Shown one piece after another: positions 46,033 to 54,917 of a stretch of 64,000 bases of DNA; the stretch's first letter is position 1; each line of letters starts with the position of its first letter. The translations under genes were made by a program, and so were the position numbers. This DNA is from Prauserella marina. GTDB taxonomy: Bacteria > Actinomycetota > Actinomycetes > Mycobacteriales > Pseudonocardiaceae. Location of the stretch: the NCBI RefSeq assembly GCF_002240355.1, contig NZ_CP016353.1:1042501-1106500 (forward strand), written 5' to 3'. Under the pieces are notes generated by a model. That model saw nothing but the letters and a program-made list of their open reading frames with translations, was not told where the DNA came from and made no database searches.

Positions 46033-47336
46033 GTTACTGGTGCGAGCACGCGTGGCTGCCTGAAGGTGTAGCGGACGCCGTGCGGATCGATGTCGGCGAC
46101 GGGCGGATCACCGCCGTCACCAAGGGGGCGCCGCGCGCGGGGGTGGTCCTGAATGGACTGACCATTCCCGGTTTCGCCAACGGGCATTCGCATGCCTTCC
46201 ATCGCGCGCTGCGCGGGCGAACACACCTGGGAAGGGGCACGTTCTGGACGTGGCGTGAGGGCATGTACGCGCTGGCCGCGAAGCTCGATCCGGACAGCTA
46301 CTACCGGCTGGCCCGTGGCGTGTACGCGGAGATGGTGCTCGCCGGGTACACGAGCGTCGGCGAGTTCCACTACCTGCATCACGGCAAGGACGGGGTGCGC
46401 TATGCCGAACCCAACGCGATGGGGCTCGCGCTCGCCGCCGCCGCGGAGGACGCCGGTATCCGGCTGTGCCTTCTGGACACCTGCTATCTGGCCGGCGGGT
46501 TCGGGAAGGAATTGGATCCGGTACAGCGGCGGTTCGGCGACGGTGACGCGCACGCGTGGGCCGAACGGGTCGCCGCGCTGCCGGAGAGTCCGATGTCGAC
46601 GGTCGGTGCCGCCGTGCATTCGGTGCGGGCCGTTCCCGGACCGGAGTTGCCGAAGGTCGCGGAGTTCGCGGCGGCCCGCCCCTTGCACGTTCATCTTTCC
46701 GAGCAGCGTGCCGAGAACGAGGACTGTCTCGCCTTCCACGGGAGGACGCCTACCGCGGTACTCGCCGATTCCGGAGTGCTCGGTCCCGCCTCGGTGGCCG
46801 TGCACGCCACCCATTTGACCGATGGTGACATGTCGACATTAAGTGACTCTGGTGCGTGGGCGTGTTTCTGCCCGACGACGGAACGTGACCTCGGGGACGG
46901 CATCGGGCCAGCGGGCCTGCTCGCCGACGCGGGGGTGCGGCTGTGCCTCGGCAGCGACAGTCAGGCCGTGATCGACCCCTTCGCCGAGACGGCAGCGCTC
47001 GAACTCGACGAGCGGCTTGCGGGCGAGTGCAGGGGCCGTTTTGGCGTCGCCGACCTGCGTGCCATCGGCGCGGCGCACGCCGCGCTCGGCTTCGCCGACG
47101 TCGGCACGCTCACGGCGGGAGCGCAGGCCGACCTCGTCACGGTCGACCTCGGTTCTCCTCGTACGGCGGGAATCCGGCCCGACGGGGTGTTTTTCGCCGC
47201 GTCGGCGGCCGATGTGACCGATGTCGTCGTCGCGGGAAGGCAGCGAGTGAAGGAGCGCGTCCACCTCGGCGTCGAATGGCCGGAAGCGGTGCTCGCCGAG
47301 GAGATCGGGAGGTTGTGGCAATGCGATCCACCGTGA
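46023..47336 (+). CDS. hutF: formimidoylglutamate deiminase
   Basis: 437 aa amidohydrolase-superfamily enzyme converting N-formimidoyl-L-glutamate to N-formyl-L-glutamate and ammonia. Metal and active-site residues are in [19 protein letters not shown] near 56-72, [10 protein letters not shown] near 224, VHATHLT near 262 and [19 protein letters not shown] near 308. Starts at GTG 46023 inside the M20 gene (10-bp overlap) and overlaps hutI by 16 bp. Its presence fixes the two-step deiminase route rather than the one-step formimidoylglutamase route. Confidence 0.92.
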   Translation: MPVSYWCEHAWLPEGVADAVRIDVGDGRITAVTKGAPRAGVVLNGLTIPGFANGHSHAFHRALRGRTHLGRGTFWTWREGMYALAAKLDPDSYYRLARGVYAEMVLAGYTSVGEFHYLHHGKDGVRYAEPNAMGLALAAAAEDAGIRLCLLDTCYLAGGFGKELDPVQRRFGDGDAHAWAERVAALPESPMSTVGAAVHSVRAVPGPELPKVAEFAAARPLHVHLSEQRAENEDCLAFHGRTPTAVLADSGVLGPASVAVHATHLTDGDMSTLSDSGAWACFCPTTERDLGDGIGPAGLLADAGVRLCLGSDSQAVIDPFAETAALELDERLAGECRGRFGVADLRAIGAAHAALGFADVGTLTAGAQADLVTVDLGSPRTAGIRPDGVFFAASAADVTDVVVAGRQRVKERVHLGVEWPEAVLAEEIGRLWQCDPP

Positions 47337-48520
47337 TCACCGGTATCGGTGAGCTGACGACGAACGACCCCGGTTTCGGGACGGTCACCGACGCCGCCGT
47401 CGTGCTCGAAGGGGAACGGGTGGCATGGATCGGTCCAGCCACCTCGGCCCCCGTCGCCGACACCGCCGTCGACGCGGGAGGAAGGGCCGCGCTGCCCGGC
47501 TGGGTGGATAGCCACACGCACCTCGTTTTCGCGGGCGATCGCACCGCTGAGTTCGAGGCGCGCATGGCGGGCGCGCCCTATCTCGCCGGTGGCATCGCGG
47601 TGACCGTCGAGGCCACGAGGGAGGCTGCCGACGGGCAGCTCGCGGCCAACCTCGAACGGCTGCTCACCGAAGCGGCAAGACAGGGCACCACGTGTGTCGA
47701 GACCAAGACCGGGTACGGGCTCACCGTCGCCGACGAAGCGCGCTCGGCGAAAATCGCGGCTGCGGTAGCCGACGAGGTCACGTTCCTCGGCGCGCACCTC
47801 GTGCCGAAGGAGTACACCGCCGAGTCCTATGTGGACCTCGTATGCGGGCCCATGCTCGACGCCGTCGCGCCGTACGCGCGGTGGGCCGACGTGTTCTGCG
47901 AACGGGGCGCCTTCGACGAGGACCAGTCCCACCGCGTGCTGCTTGCCGCGGCCGAGCGCGGGCTCGGCCTGCGGGTGCACGGCAACCAGCTCGGTGAAGG
48001 GCCGGGCGTGCGGCTCGCGGTGCGGCACGGCGCCGCGAGCGTCGATCACTGCACGTACCTCTCCTCCGCCGACATCGAAGCGCTCGCCGGTTCCGGCACG
48101 GTCGCGACGCTGCTACCGGCGTGCGATCTCTCCACGAAACAGCCGTTGCCGCCCGCGAGGGAGCTGATCGACGCCGGTGCCACCGTCGCGCTCGCGACCA
48201 ACGCGAACCCCGGCAGCTCGTACACGACGTCGATGGCGTTCTGCGTCGCGACGGCCGTGTTGCAGATGGGGATGTCGGTGAGCGAGGCGGTATGGGCGGC
48301 GACGGCGGGCGGAGCCCGGGCGTTGCGCAGGGACACCGAGACCGTCGCGGGTCCCGCCGTCGGCGTGCTGACCGTCGGCGCGAGGGCCGACCTGCACGTA
48401 CTGGACGCGCCGTCGATCACCCACCTCGCCTACCGGCCGGGGGTTCCGCTCACCTGGGCGGTGTGGCGGAAGGGCTCTGCCGTGGTGGTGCCGCCGCCGC
48501 GCGATCGAACCCCATGGTGA
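47321..48520 (+). CDS. hutI: imidazolonepropionase
   Basis: 399 aa. Hydrolyses 4-imidazolone-5-propionate to formimidoylglutamate. Metal motif [28 protein letters not shown] near 58-87, then [12 protein letters not shown] near 125, [13 protein letters not shown] near 220, SVDHCTYLS and [14 protein letters not shown] near 288-303, all typical of HutI. ATG 47321 lies within hutF. The final gene of the operon; its 3' end overlaps the convergent TetR gene by 71 bp. Confidence 0.94.
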   Translation: MRSTVITGIGELTTNDPGFGTVTDAAVVLEGERVAWIGPATSAPVADTAVDAGGRAALPGWVDSHTHLVFAGDRTAEFEARMAGAPYLAGGIAVTVEATREAADGQLAANLERLLTEAARQGTTCVETKTGYGLTVADEARSAKIAAAVADEVTFLGAHLVPKEYTAESYVDLVCGPMLDAVAPYARWADVFCERGAFDEDQSHRVLLAAAERGLGLRVHGNQLGEGPGVRLAVRHGAASVDHCTYLSSADIEALAGSGTVATLLPACDLSTKQPLPPARELIDAGATVALATNANPGSSYTTSMAFCVATAVLQMGMSVSEAVWAATAGGARALRRDTETVAGPAVGVLTVGARADLHVLDAPSITHLAYRPGVPLTWAVWRKGSAVVVPPPRDRTPW

Positions 48521-49241
48521 GCATCATCGCGCGCACGTGCTCGTCGAAGAGCACGTCGGCCTCGACGTGCAACCACTCGAAGTGGCCGAACAACTCCAGT
48601 GTCAGATGCCCTTGCAGGATCGTCCACGCGCCGAGCAGGATCGCGATGCCCCTGCGGTCGGAGAAGATCCCTGCCGCGTCCAGCGCGGCGGAAAGGTCGT
48701 CGCTGATCGTGGGCCGGTGCTGGATGAGGGCCGTGTCGAGATCGATGGCTCCGGCGTCGACGGCGTCGGAGAGGATGCGCAGAGCGGTGCCGGTGAAGCG
48801 GAGCCCGGCGGGTCTGGTTTCCTCCGAAGGGGCTTCGTAGCCGGGCAGCGGGGTGCCGTAGATGAGCGCGAAGTCGGCGGGGTTGGCGATGGCCCACTCC
48901 CGCATTCCTCTCGCGAAGGCCCACCAGCGCGCGGCGTGGTCGGCGGGGTCGCGCTCGTCGACCGTCGCGACGGACGTACCGACCGCGTCGGCGAGCGCGT
49001 TGTAGGCGTCGACACAGAGCGCGGTGATGAGGTCGTCGATGCCCTGGAAGTACCGGTAGAGCGCACTCGGCGTGATGTTCATGGCACGGGCCACCGCGCG
49101 TAACGACAGTCCGGCCGGCCCCTCGTCGGCCATCTGCGCCCTGGCCGTCCGCTTGATCTCGTCGATCGTCGCTTGCCGGAATCGTTCTCTCCGGGACGGA
49201 GGATGGTCACCGCTTTCGGTGACCGGTCGAGGGGTAGACAT
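48450..49241 (-). CDS. TetR family regulator of the GMC/patatin operon
   Basis: 263 aa. Helix-turn-helix [32 protein letters not shown] near residues 42-73, followed by the TetR C-terminal domain 13/WHG-type segment [30 protein letters not shown] near 110. ATG 49241 is chosen; the same frame stays open to 50804 but only as antisense of the hydrolase gene. It is divergent from the operon, with GAGAAC/GTTCTC palindromes in the gap, so it is its probable repressor. Confidence 0.88.
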   Translation of the reverse strand: MSTPRPVTESGDHPPSRRERFRQATIDEIKRTARAQMADEGPAGLSLRAVARAMNITPSALYRYFQGIDDLITALCVDAYNALADAVGTSVATVDERDPADHAARWWAFARGMREWAIANPADFALIYGTPLPGYEAPSEETRPAGLRFTGTALRILSDAVDAGAIDLDTALIQHRPTISDDLSAALDAAGIFSDRRGIAILLGAWTILQGHLTLELFGHFEWLHVEADVLFDEHVRAMMLTMGFDRAAAAPPRQSPSATPPR

Positions 49242-49295
49242 GGCCGCATCCTTGCTTCGATAGAGAACACCGTCAACTAATGAGAAAGGGTGTTC

Positions 49296-49349
49296 TTGAC
49301 TGAGAACGATACTCGTGGATAGGGTTCTCGTCCGAGAACAGTTGTTCTC
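49296..49349 (+). promoter_or_regulatory. promoter and TetR-type operator of the GMC/patatin operon
   Basis: TTGACT (49296-49301), an 18-bp spacer and TAGGGT (49320-49325) form a good promoter. GTTCTC-gtcc-GAGAAC-agtt-GTTCTC (49324-49349) overlaps the -10 and start site and makes two perfect interleaved palindromes; GAGAAC also occurs at 49302-49307 and 49263-49268. Repression by the divergent TetR protein is the simplest reading. Confidence 0.75.
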
Positions 49350-49445
49350 AATTGTGATCATGCGGGGATCCCGGGGTGGGGCCGGCACGAGGGGGGTGGG
49401 CCCCACCCCGCCATCCTTTGGATCTCTCCCAAGGAGGTGGCCGCG

Positions 49446-50555
49446 GTGGTACGACCCATCCCGCTGCACACGCTCACGGGCGTCCCGGATGCCGAGGTCA
49501 CGACCCATCCGTTCACCACGGACGACGGGCTCGGCCTGAGCATGCTCAGGTTCCGGGGTTCGAGGAAGAGCACCGGCGACGACATCGTCCTGGTGATTCA
49601 CGGACTGACCACGTCCAGCGACATGTTCATCATGCCCGAGCACCGCAACCTCGTCCGGTTCCTGCTGGACAACGGTTTCGGCGACGTGTGGACGCTGGAC
49701 TACCGGATGAGCAACCGGCACCCCTACAACCGCGCGATGCACCGGTTCACCATGGACGACATCGCGCTCAACGACTTTCCGGCAGCCATCGCCGAACTGC
49801 GCCGGAGCGTCGGCAACCGGCGCGTTCACGTCATCGCCCACTGCCTCGGCTCGGTGTCCTTCCTGATGAGTCTCTTCGGCGGCGCCCTCGACGCCGTCGG
49901 CGGTGTCAGCAGTGTCATCGCCAACAGCACCGGGCTGACTCCGCGCGTGCCTGCCTGGTCGCGGCTCAAGCTCAACGTAGCTCCTGGAGTCATGGAGTAC
50001 CTGCTCGGCTTTCCCTACCTCGATCCACGCTGGCACGCCGAACCCCGGTTCACACGCGGCTGGTTGTTCTCCAAGGTCGTCGACCTCTTCCATCCCGAAT
50101 GCGACAACCCGGCCTGTCACCTGCTGAGCCTCATGTGGGGAACGGGCTGGCCCGCGCTGTACAGCCACGACAAGCTGCACGAGGTGACGCACGCGCGCGG
50201 CGGGGATCTCTACGGCGCCACCGGATTCCACTACTACCGGCACGTGCTGGCGATGGTCGACGCCGGCCGTGCGGTCAAGTTCGCGAAGGGCGCCGCCTAC
50301 GACAGCCTTCCCGACGACTACCTGGCCGGTGCGGCCGAGGTGACCACTCCCGTGCTGCTGACGACAGGCGAGACCAACCGCGTCTTCGCCGATTCGAACA
50401 TCGTCTGCTACGAGCGGCTGGAAGCCGTCGCGCCGGGACGTCACGAACTTGAGGTGTTCCCCGGCTACGGGCACCAGGACGTTTTCATGGGAAAGAACGT
50501 CGACATCGACGTGTTCCCCCGGATGCTGGACTTCCTCAAACGGCAGGCGGCCTGA
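49446..50555 (+). CDS. alpha/beta hydrolase with Cys in the nucleophile elbow
   Basis: 369 aa. The start IPLHTLTGVPDAEVTTHPFTTDDGLGLSMLRFRG is followed by LVIHGLTTSSDMF (oxyanion) near 55. The elbow is HVIAHCLGSVSF near 135, with Cys where Ser is usual, and the C-terminal His is in FPGYGHQDVFMG near 340. The sequence resembles the hydrolase part of large GMC oxidoreductase-hydrolase fusion proteins. Start: AAGGAGG (49430-49436) is ideally spaced for GTG 49446, too close for GTG 49437. First gene of a four-gene operon. Confidence 0.83.
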   Translation: MVRPIPLHTLTGVPDAEVTTHPFTTDDGLGLSMLRFRGSRKSTGDDIVLVIHGLTTSSDMFIMPEHRNLVRFLLDNGFGDVWTLDYRMSNRHPYNRAMHRFTMDDIALNDFPAAIAELRRSVGNRRVHVIAHCLGSVSFLMSLFGGALDAVGGVSSVIANSTGLTPRVPAWSRLKLNVAPGVMEYLLGFPYLDPRWHAEPRFTRGWLFSKVVDLFHPECDNPACHLLSLMWGTGWPALYSHDKLHEVTHARGGDLYGATGFHYYRHVLAMVDAGRAVKFAKGAAYDSLPDDYLAGAAEVTTPVLLTTGETNRVFADSNIVCYERLEAVAPGRHELEVFPGYGHQDVFMGKNVDIDVFPRMLDFLKRQAA

Positions 50556-50556
50556 C

Positions 50557-51195
50557 ATGCTCCGACAGGAACGGAAGGAAACGGGACTGACGTTCAGGGA
50601 ACTCATGTCCGGTCCCTTCACGATGGGAGTCACCGATCCGGAGGAAGGCGCCTCGATCGGTGAGCGCACCGAATGGCGCATGGTGTTGCGTGCCACCGTC
50701 ACCATCGCCGACGCGGGTGCCTTCCTCAGCGATCCACGGCCACCGGCCACATTGACCGGTGAGGTGCGACTGCCCGGTGTCCGCAGGCACATTCCGTTCG
50801 ACAACGGGGTTTTCCGGCTGTTTCCTCCCGCCGGCCGTGCCTATCGCACGCTGATGGTCTACGAGTTCGGGTTCAGCGACAACGGCGTGCGCTATCACGT
50901 CGCCGGATACAAGGCCACGAGCGAGAACCCCATGCCGGCGAAGCTGTGGGCCGACACCACGACGCTGGCGACCCGGCTCTACCGGGGCCAGGACACCAGC
51001 GGGGAGGTCGTCGGCGCCGGTGTGCTGCGCCTGAGCGCGCTCGAACTGGCGAGACTGATCGCCTCGCTGCGCACGCCGAGGGCACGTGACGTCGTCGACG
51101 CGGCGAAGGCCGCGGGAGGATATGCCTTGCTGTTCACCAGATCGCTTGCCGATACCTACCTTCCACTGTCCATCATGGAGAGAGGGAGGTCATGA
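50557..51195 (+). CDS. domain protein resembling the linker region of GMC-hydrolase fusions
   Basis: 212 aa, soluble, beta-rich. Patterns include LTFRELMSGPFTMGVTDPEEGA near 12-33, GVFRLFPPAGRAYRTLMVYEFGFSDNGVRYHVAGYK near 85-120 and LWADTTTLATRLYRG near 130. From memory, these match the segment between the GMC and hydrolase parts of fused actinobacterial and myxobacterial proteins. Function unknown; a lipocalin-like binding role is possible. It lies 1 bp after the hydrolase stop and overlaps the patatin gene (ATGA). Confidence 0.7.
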   Translation: MLRQERKETGLTFRELMSGPFTMGVTDPEEGASIGERTEWRMVLRATVTIADAGAFLSDPRPPATLTGEVRLPGVRRHIPFDNGVFRLFPPAGRAYRTLMVYEFGFSDNGVRYHVAGYKATSENPMPAKLWADTTTLATRLYRGQDTSGEVVGAGVLRLSALELARLIASLRTPRARDVVDAAKAAGGYALLFTRSLADTYLPLSIMERGRS

Positions 51196-52196
51196 CGAGG
51201 GGAGCGAAGCTGGCCGTGGTGTTCTCCGGCGGCGGGGCGCAAGCGGCCTACTTCGGCGCGGGAGTGGCGCGAGCGATCGAGGACGCGGGCCTCGACCCGT
51301 GCCTGCTGTCGGGAGTGTCGGCAGGGGCGATCAACGCCTGCGGTCTCGCGGTCGGCATGGACGCGGCCACACTCGCCGACATGTGGCGCAGAATCGACTG
51401 CGCGGACCTGTTCTCGCTGCGGTTCGACGCGTGGAGCATGTTCGATCCGCGCAGGCTCGTGCGAAGGCCGTTGAGCAACCTCCCGCAGAACCTGCTCGAC
51501 GCCATCGGCTGGCGGTGGCTGCTGGACACCTCGCCGTCGCGGCGTACCTTCGCCGACTACTTCGGTGACGGCCCGCTGCCGGTCACCGAAGGAAAGACGG
51601 TCGTCGTCTCCGCCGTCGACCAGTCGAGCGCCGAGGTCGTCAGGTTCACCAACGCGCTACCGCCCGCGCACCGGGGCAAAGCCGAATACGTCGAGACCAC
51701 CATCGGCGTCGAGCACCTGCTCGCGAGCACGGCGGCGCCGTTGCTGTTCCCGCCAGGCAAGATCGGCGGCAACGAGTACATCGACGCCGGTCTCGTCGCG
51801 AACACCCCGCTCAAACCCGCGCTTGCCTACGAACCGGACGCCGCGATCGTCGTCGGTGCGTCGGGCATCACGCGACCGGCGCCCTCGCCGACCTCGCTCG
51901 GCGAGACCATCGGCCTGATCGCCGAGAACGTCGCGCAGTCGGCGTTGCTCGCCGACTACCGGCACGCCGAGACGGTGAACGAACTCGCGGCCGCCGCGCC
52001 GGAGGCCACCGGAAAGAAGCGGATCGAACTGCTGCTCGTCGAGCCGGACGGCCTGCCCTTCACCGCATCGGGATTCCTGCGGTTCAACACCGCCGATGCC
52101 CGCGCTCTGATGGCGCACGGAAGAGAAGTCGGGGGCAAGCTGATCGCCGAATGGCCCGCGCTCGGCGTGATCGCTGCTGGAGGAAGGCCCCGATGA
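51192..52196 (+). CDS. patatin-like phospholipase
   Basis: 334 aa. The oxyanion loop is FSGGGAQAAYFGAGV near 12-26, the nucleophile GVSAGAIN near 43 (Ser of GxSxG), and the catalytic Asp lies in EYIDAGLVANTPL near 197 (D-x-G), completing the Ser-Asp dyad. No signal peptide is seen, so cytosolic action on acyl lipids or steryl esters is likely. It overlaps both neighbours by ATGA, showing tight co-translation with the GMC oxidoreductase. Confidence 0.9.
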   Translation: MTRGAKLAVVFSGGGAQAAYFGAGVARAIEDAGLDPCLLSGVSAGAINACGLAVGMDAATLADMWRRIDCADLFSLRFDAWSMFDPRRLVRRPLSNLPQNLLDAIGWRWLLDTSPSRRTFADYFGDGPLPVTEGKTVVVSAVDQSSAEVVRFTNALPPAHRGKAEYVETTIGVEHLLASTAAPLLFPPGKIGGNEYIDAGLVANTPLKPALAYEPDAAIVVGASGITRPAPSPTSLGETIGLIAENVAQSALLADYRHAETVNELAAAAPEATGKKRIELLLVEPDGLPFTASGFLRFNTADARALMAHGREVGGKLIAEWPALGVIAAGGRPR

Positions 52197-53869
52197 CTCC
52201 AGAGCACACCGACGTTCTCGTCGTCGGCTCCGGCTTCGGCGGCTCGGTTTCCGCCTACCGCTTCGCCGAGGCGGGAAAGCGCGTCGTCGTACTCGAACGC
52301 GGAAAGGCTTACCCGCCAGGCGGTTTCGCGCGAACACCGGCCGACATGAGCAAGGCGTTCTGGGATCCGGGCTCCGGGTTGCACGGGCTTTTCGACGTGT
52401 GGAGCTTTCGCGGTTTCGATTCACTCGTCAGCAGCGGTCTCGGCGGCGGCTCGCTCATCTACGCGAACGTGTTGCTGCGCAAGGACGAACGCTGGTTCGT
52501 CGACGAGGACCCGTTGCCCGGCGGCGGGTACGAGAACTGGCCGGTGACGAGAGCTGATCTCGATCCGCACTACGACGCGGTCGAGAAGATGCTGAGTCCG
52601 AGCCCTTACCCCTTTGATTCGCCAGCCTACGCCGCGACCCCGAAAACCAAGGCGATGCGAGAGGCGGCGAAGAACCTCGGCCTCGACTGGCGGCTCCCTC
52701 CGCTCGCCGTCAGCTTCGCCCCGAGGCAGGGAGCCGAGCCCGCGCTCGGCCTTCCGATCGTGGAACCCGAGTACGGCAACCTGCACGGCATGCCACGGCG
52801 GACGTGCAGGCTGTGCGGAGAATGCGACATCGGCTGCAACGACGGGGCCAAGAACACCCTCGACCACACCTACCTTTCCGCGGCGGTCGCATGCGGCGCC
52901 GACATCCGCACCCGCAGCGAGGTGGTGCTCGTCAGGGCCCGGCGCGGGGGCGGCTACGAGGTCGGTTACGTCGAACACAAGCACGGCGCCGAGGGCACCA
53001 AGACCGACCAGGGCAAGCTCGCGGTGCACCGCATCACGTGCGACCGGCTCGTGCTCGCCGCCGGCACCTACGGAACGACCTACCTGTTGCTGCGCAACCT
53101 CGAAGGACTGCCGGGGCTCAGCGCGGCGCTCGGCACCCGGTTCTCCGGAAACGGGGATCTGCTGACCTTCCTGTTGCCTGGTAACGGAAGCCGCGCCCGT
53201 CCGCTGGAGGCGAGCAGGGGGCCGGTGATCACCAGCGCCATCCGGGTTCCCGACGGCGCCGACGAGGCAGGTGAGGGACGCGGGTTCTACGTCGAGGACG
53301 GCGGCTACCCCGGTTTCACCGACTGGCTCGTCGAATCGGCCGACATCACGAGAACGCTGTTCCGCACGGCCGAGTTCGTCACCCGCTGGGCGCTGGCGCT
53401 GTTGCGAGGCTGGCCGGACAACCGGCTCGGCGGCGAACTTTCCAGGCTGCTCGGCAACGGCACGCTCTCGGCGGGCTCGCTTCCGCTGCTCGGTATGGGA
53501 AGGGACGTGCCGGACGGCGTGATGCGGCTGCGCGACGATCTGCTCGACATCGCGTGGACGACCGAGACCAGCACCGACTACTTCGCAAGGGTCCGCGACA
53601 CGATGAGGGACATCGCGGGCGAACTCGGCGCGCGCTACCTCGACAATCCGGTCTGGTTCTTCCGCAGGATCATCACGGTGCACCCGCTCGGTGGCGCGCC
53701 GGTCGGCAGGCATCCGGAGGAGGGCGTGTGCGACGCCTACGGCGAGGTGTTCGGCCATCCCGGTCTGCACGTCGCCGACGGTGCCGCGATGCCGGGGCCG
53801 GTCGGTGCCAACCCGTCGCTGACGATCGCCGCGATGGCCGACCGCATGTGCACCCGCCTACTGGGTTAG
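52193..53869 (+). CDS. GMC oxidoreductase with a ferredoxin-like cysteine cluster
   Basis: 558 aa. FAD-binding VLVVGSGFGGSVSAYRFAEAG near 9-29 and SSGLGGGSLIYANV near 80-93; the GMC C-terminal active site is ITVHPLGGAPVGR near 497-510 and PGPVGANPSLTIAAMADR near 535-552. CRLCGECDIGCN near 205-215 is a CxxCxxCxxxC motif that could bind an iron-sulfur cluster. It resembles cholesterol-oxidase-like GMC enzymes of actinobacteria; the substrate is probably a sterol or long-chain alcohol (inference). Its end overlaps the convergent gene by 12 bp. Confidence 0.9.
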   Translation: MTPEHTDVLVVGSGFGGSVSAYRFAEAGKRVVVLERGKAYPPGGFARTPADMSKAFWDPGSGLHGLFDVWSFRGFDSLVSSGLGGGSLIYANVLLRKDERWFVDEDPLPGGGYENWPVTRADLDPHYDAVEKMLSPSPYPFDSPAYAATPKTKAMREAAKNLGLDWRLPPLAVSFAPRQGAEPALGLPIVEPEYGNLHGMPRRTCRLCGECDIGCNDGAKNTLDHTYLSAAVACGADIRTRSEVVLVRARRGGGYEVGYVEHKHGAEGTKTDQGKLAVHRITCDRLVLAAGTYGTTYLLLRNLEGLPGLSAALGTRFSGNGDLLTFLLPGNGSRARPLEASRGPVITSAIRVPDGADEAGEGRGFYVEDGGYPGFTDWLVESADITRTLFRTAEFVTRWALALLRGWPDNRLGGELSRLLGNGTLSAGSLPLLGMGRDVPDGVMRLRDDLLDIAWTTETSTDYFARVRDTMRDIAGELGARYLDNPVWFFRRIITVHPLGGAPVGRHPEEGVCDAYGEVFGHPGLHVADGAAMPGPVGANPSLTIAAMADRMCTRLLG

Positions 53870-54664
53870 GGCTTCGCCGAGGGGACCGAGCCGGTCGAGT
53901 ACGCCGAGTTCCCGCGCGCGCCGCACGGCTTCCCGTTTCGGCTCCTCGCCGAGTCCACCGGCGGCGCGGGTGAGCGCGGCGCTTTCCGGTTCGCCCAGCA
54001 CGCCCGTCAGCGCGAACACCGCGTGCCACAGGTCGTGTTCGCCCGCCGCCCGCAGAATGCCCTCGTAGCGCCGGTGCGGCAGCAGTGCGACGAGCGCGGC
54101 GGCCTTGGTCTTGTCGTCGAGCAGGAACGACACCCGCAACAGCGCGGCGTCGTCGAGCACGGCCAGTCCCGCCTCCGCCGTGCTCTCGCCCGCATGGTCC
54201 ACGAACCGGCCGAGCGTGATCCAGTCGTTCCTCCGCCGCAGTTCGCGGGTGACGTCGGAGACGAGCTTCGCCGGGATACCGGAAATGATGGCGCGCGCTT
54301 TTCTCGGGTCGAGTTCGGCCGCCACGTCGGCGAGGAAAGCGGGGGACAGCCTGCGCGCGATGTCGAGTCCTCTCGCCGGGTCGACGAGCCCCGCCATCCG
54401 CGCGCTCAGCAGCGGGCCGAATGCCTTCTCCGTGATGGCGGCGAGCACTCCTGCCGGAAGCAGCCTGCTCGCCGCCGCCATCCGCCGCAGCACGCCGATG
54501 TTGGCCTCGAAGAGGGCATCGGCCGTCTGCTCGCGCAAGGCCCTGATGTCGGCGGCGGGAACCGTGGCGAGGAAAGAGAACCGCTCCGGTGGCTCTCCGA
54601 GTACCCTCGCCAGCTTGACGATCTCGGCGCGCGCCGCCAATTCCCCGAAGGGATCGGCGGTCAC
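53858..54664 (-). CDS. hypothetical alpha-solenoid protein (MgtE-N-like)
   Basis: 268 aa, soluble and almost wholly helical. Repeating units of the type VLAAITEKAFGPLLSARMAGLVDPARGLDIARRLSPAFLADVAAELDPRKARAIISGIP resemble the superhelical N-domain of MgtE-type proteins, but no membrane part or CBS domain follows. GTG 54664 overlaps the stop of the small upstream gene (GTGA); the longer frame to 54886 is a shadow of that gene. Function unknown. Confidence 0.65.
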   Translation of the reverse strand: MTADPFGELAARAEIVKLARVLGEPPERFSFLATVPAADIRALREQTADALFEANIGVLRRMAAASRLLPAGVLAAITEKAFGPLLSARMAGLVDPARGLDIARRLSPAFLADVAAELDPRKARAIISGIPAKLVSDVTRELRRRNDWITLGRFVDHAGESTAEAGLAVLDDAALLRVSFLLDDKTKAAALVALLPHRRYEGILRAAGEHDLWHAVFALTGVLGEPESAALTRAAGGLGEEPKREAVRRARELGVLDRLGPLGEALTQ

Positions 54665-54876
54665 AGGCCGGCGGCCTTGCGAACGGCACCGCGCAGCAGG
54701 AACGGTACGTGGGACAACGATTCCTCCGCCGCGGCGCTCAGCGCGGCGGCCTGTCGCCTTCTCGCCGCCCTGAGCGCGTCGCCGAGTACCTGCTTGTGTT
54801 CCTCGTCGAGCGCGTCGATGCCCTCGGGCAACGCGCCGCCGAGCTGCTCGGCGAGACTGCGCTTCGAAGGGACCAT
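54661..54876 (-). CDS. small hypothetical protein coupled to the solenoid gene
   Basis: 71 aa, helical and Ala/Arg-rich (ALDEEHKQVLGDALRAARRRQAAALSAAAEESLSHV), no membrane segment. Its stop overlaps the start of the solenoid-protein gene, so the two are likely made together and may interact. Divergent from the dienelactone hydrolase gene (41-bp gap). Not recognised. Confidence 0.6.
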   Translation of the reverse strand: MVPSKRSLAEQLGGALPEGIDALDEEHKQVLGDALRAARRRQAAALSAAAEESLSHVPFLLRGAVRKAAGL

Positions 54877-54917
54877 GGTTGGCCATCCTGCCTCATCGAG
54901 CGACTAGCGTGCGGTGC

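Noticed and set aside
48450-50804. 784-codon minus-strand frame as one large regulator gene
   Set aside because: Only the first ~263 codons from ATG 49241 are TetR-like; the upstream extension is antisense to the hydrolase operon and would read through its promoter.
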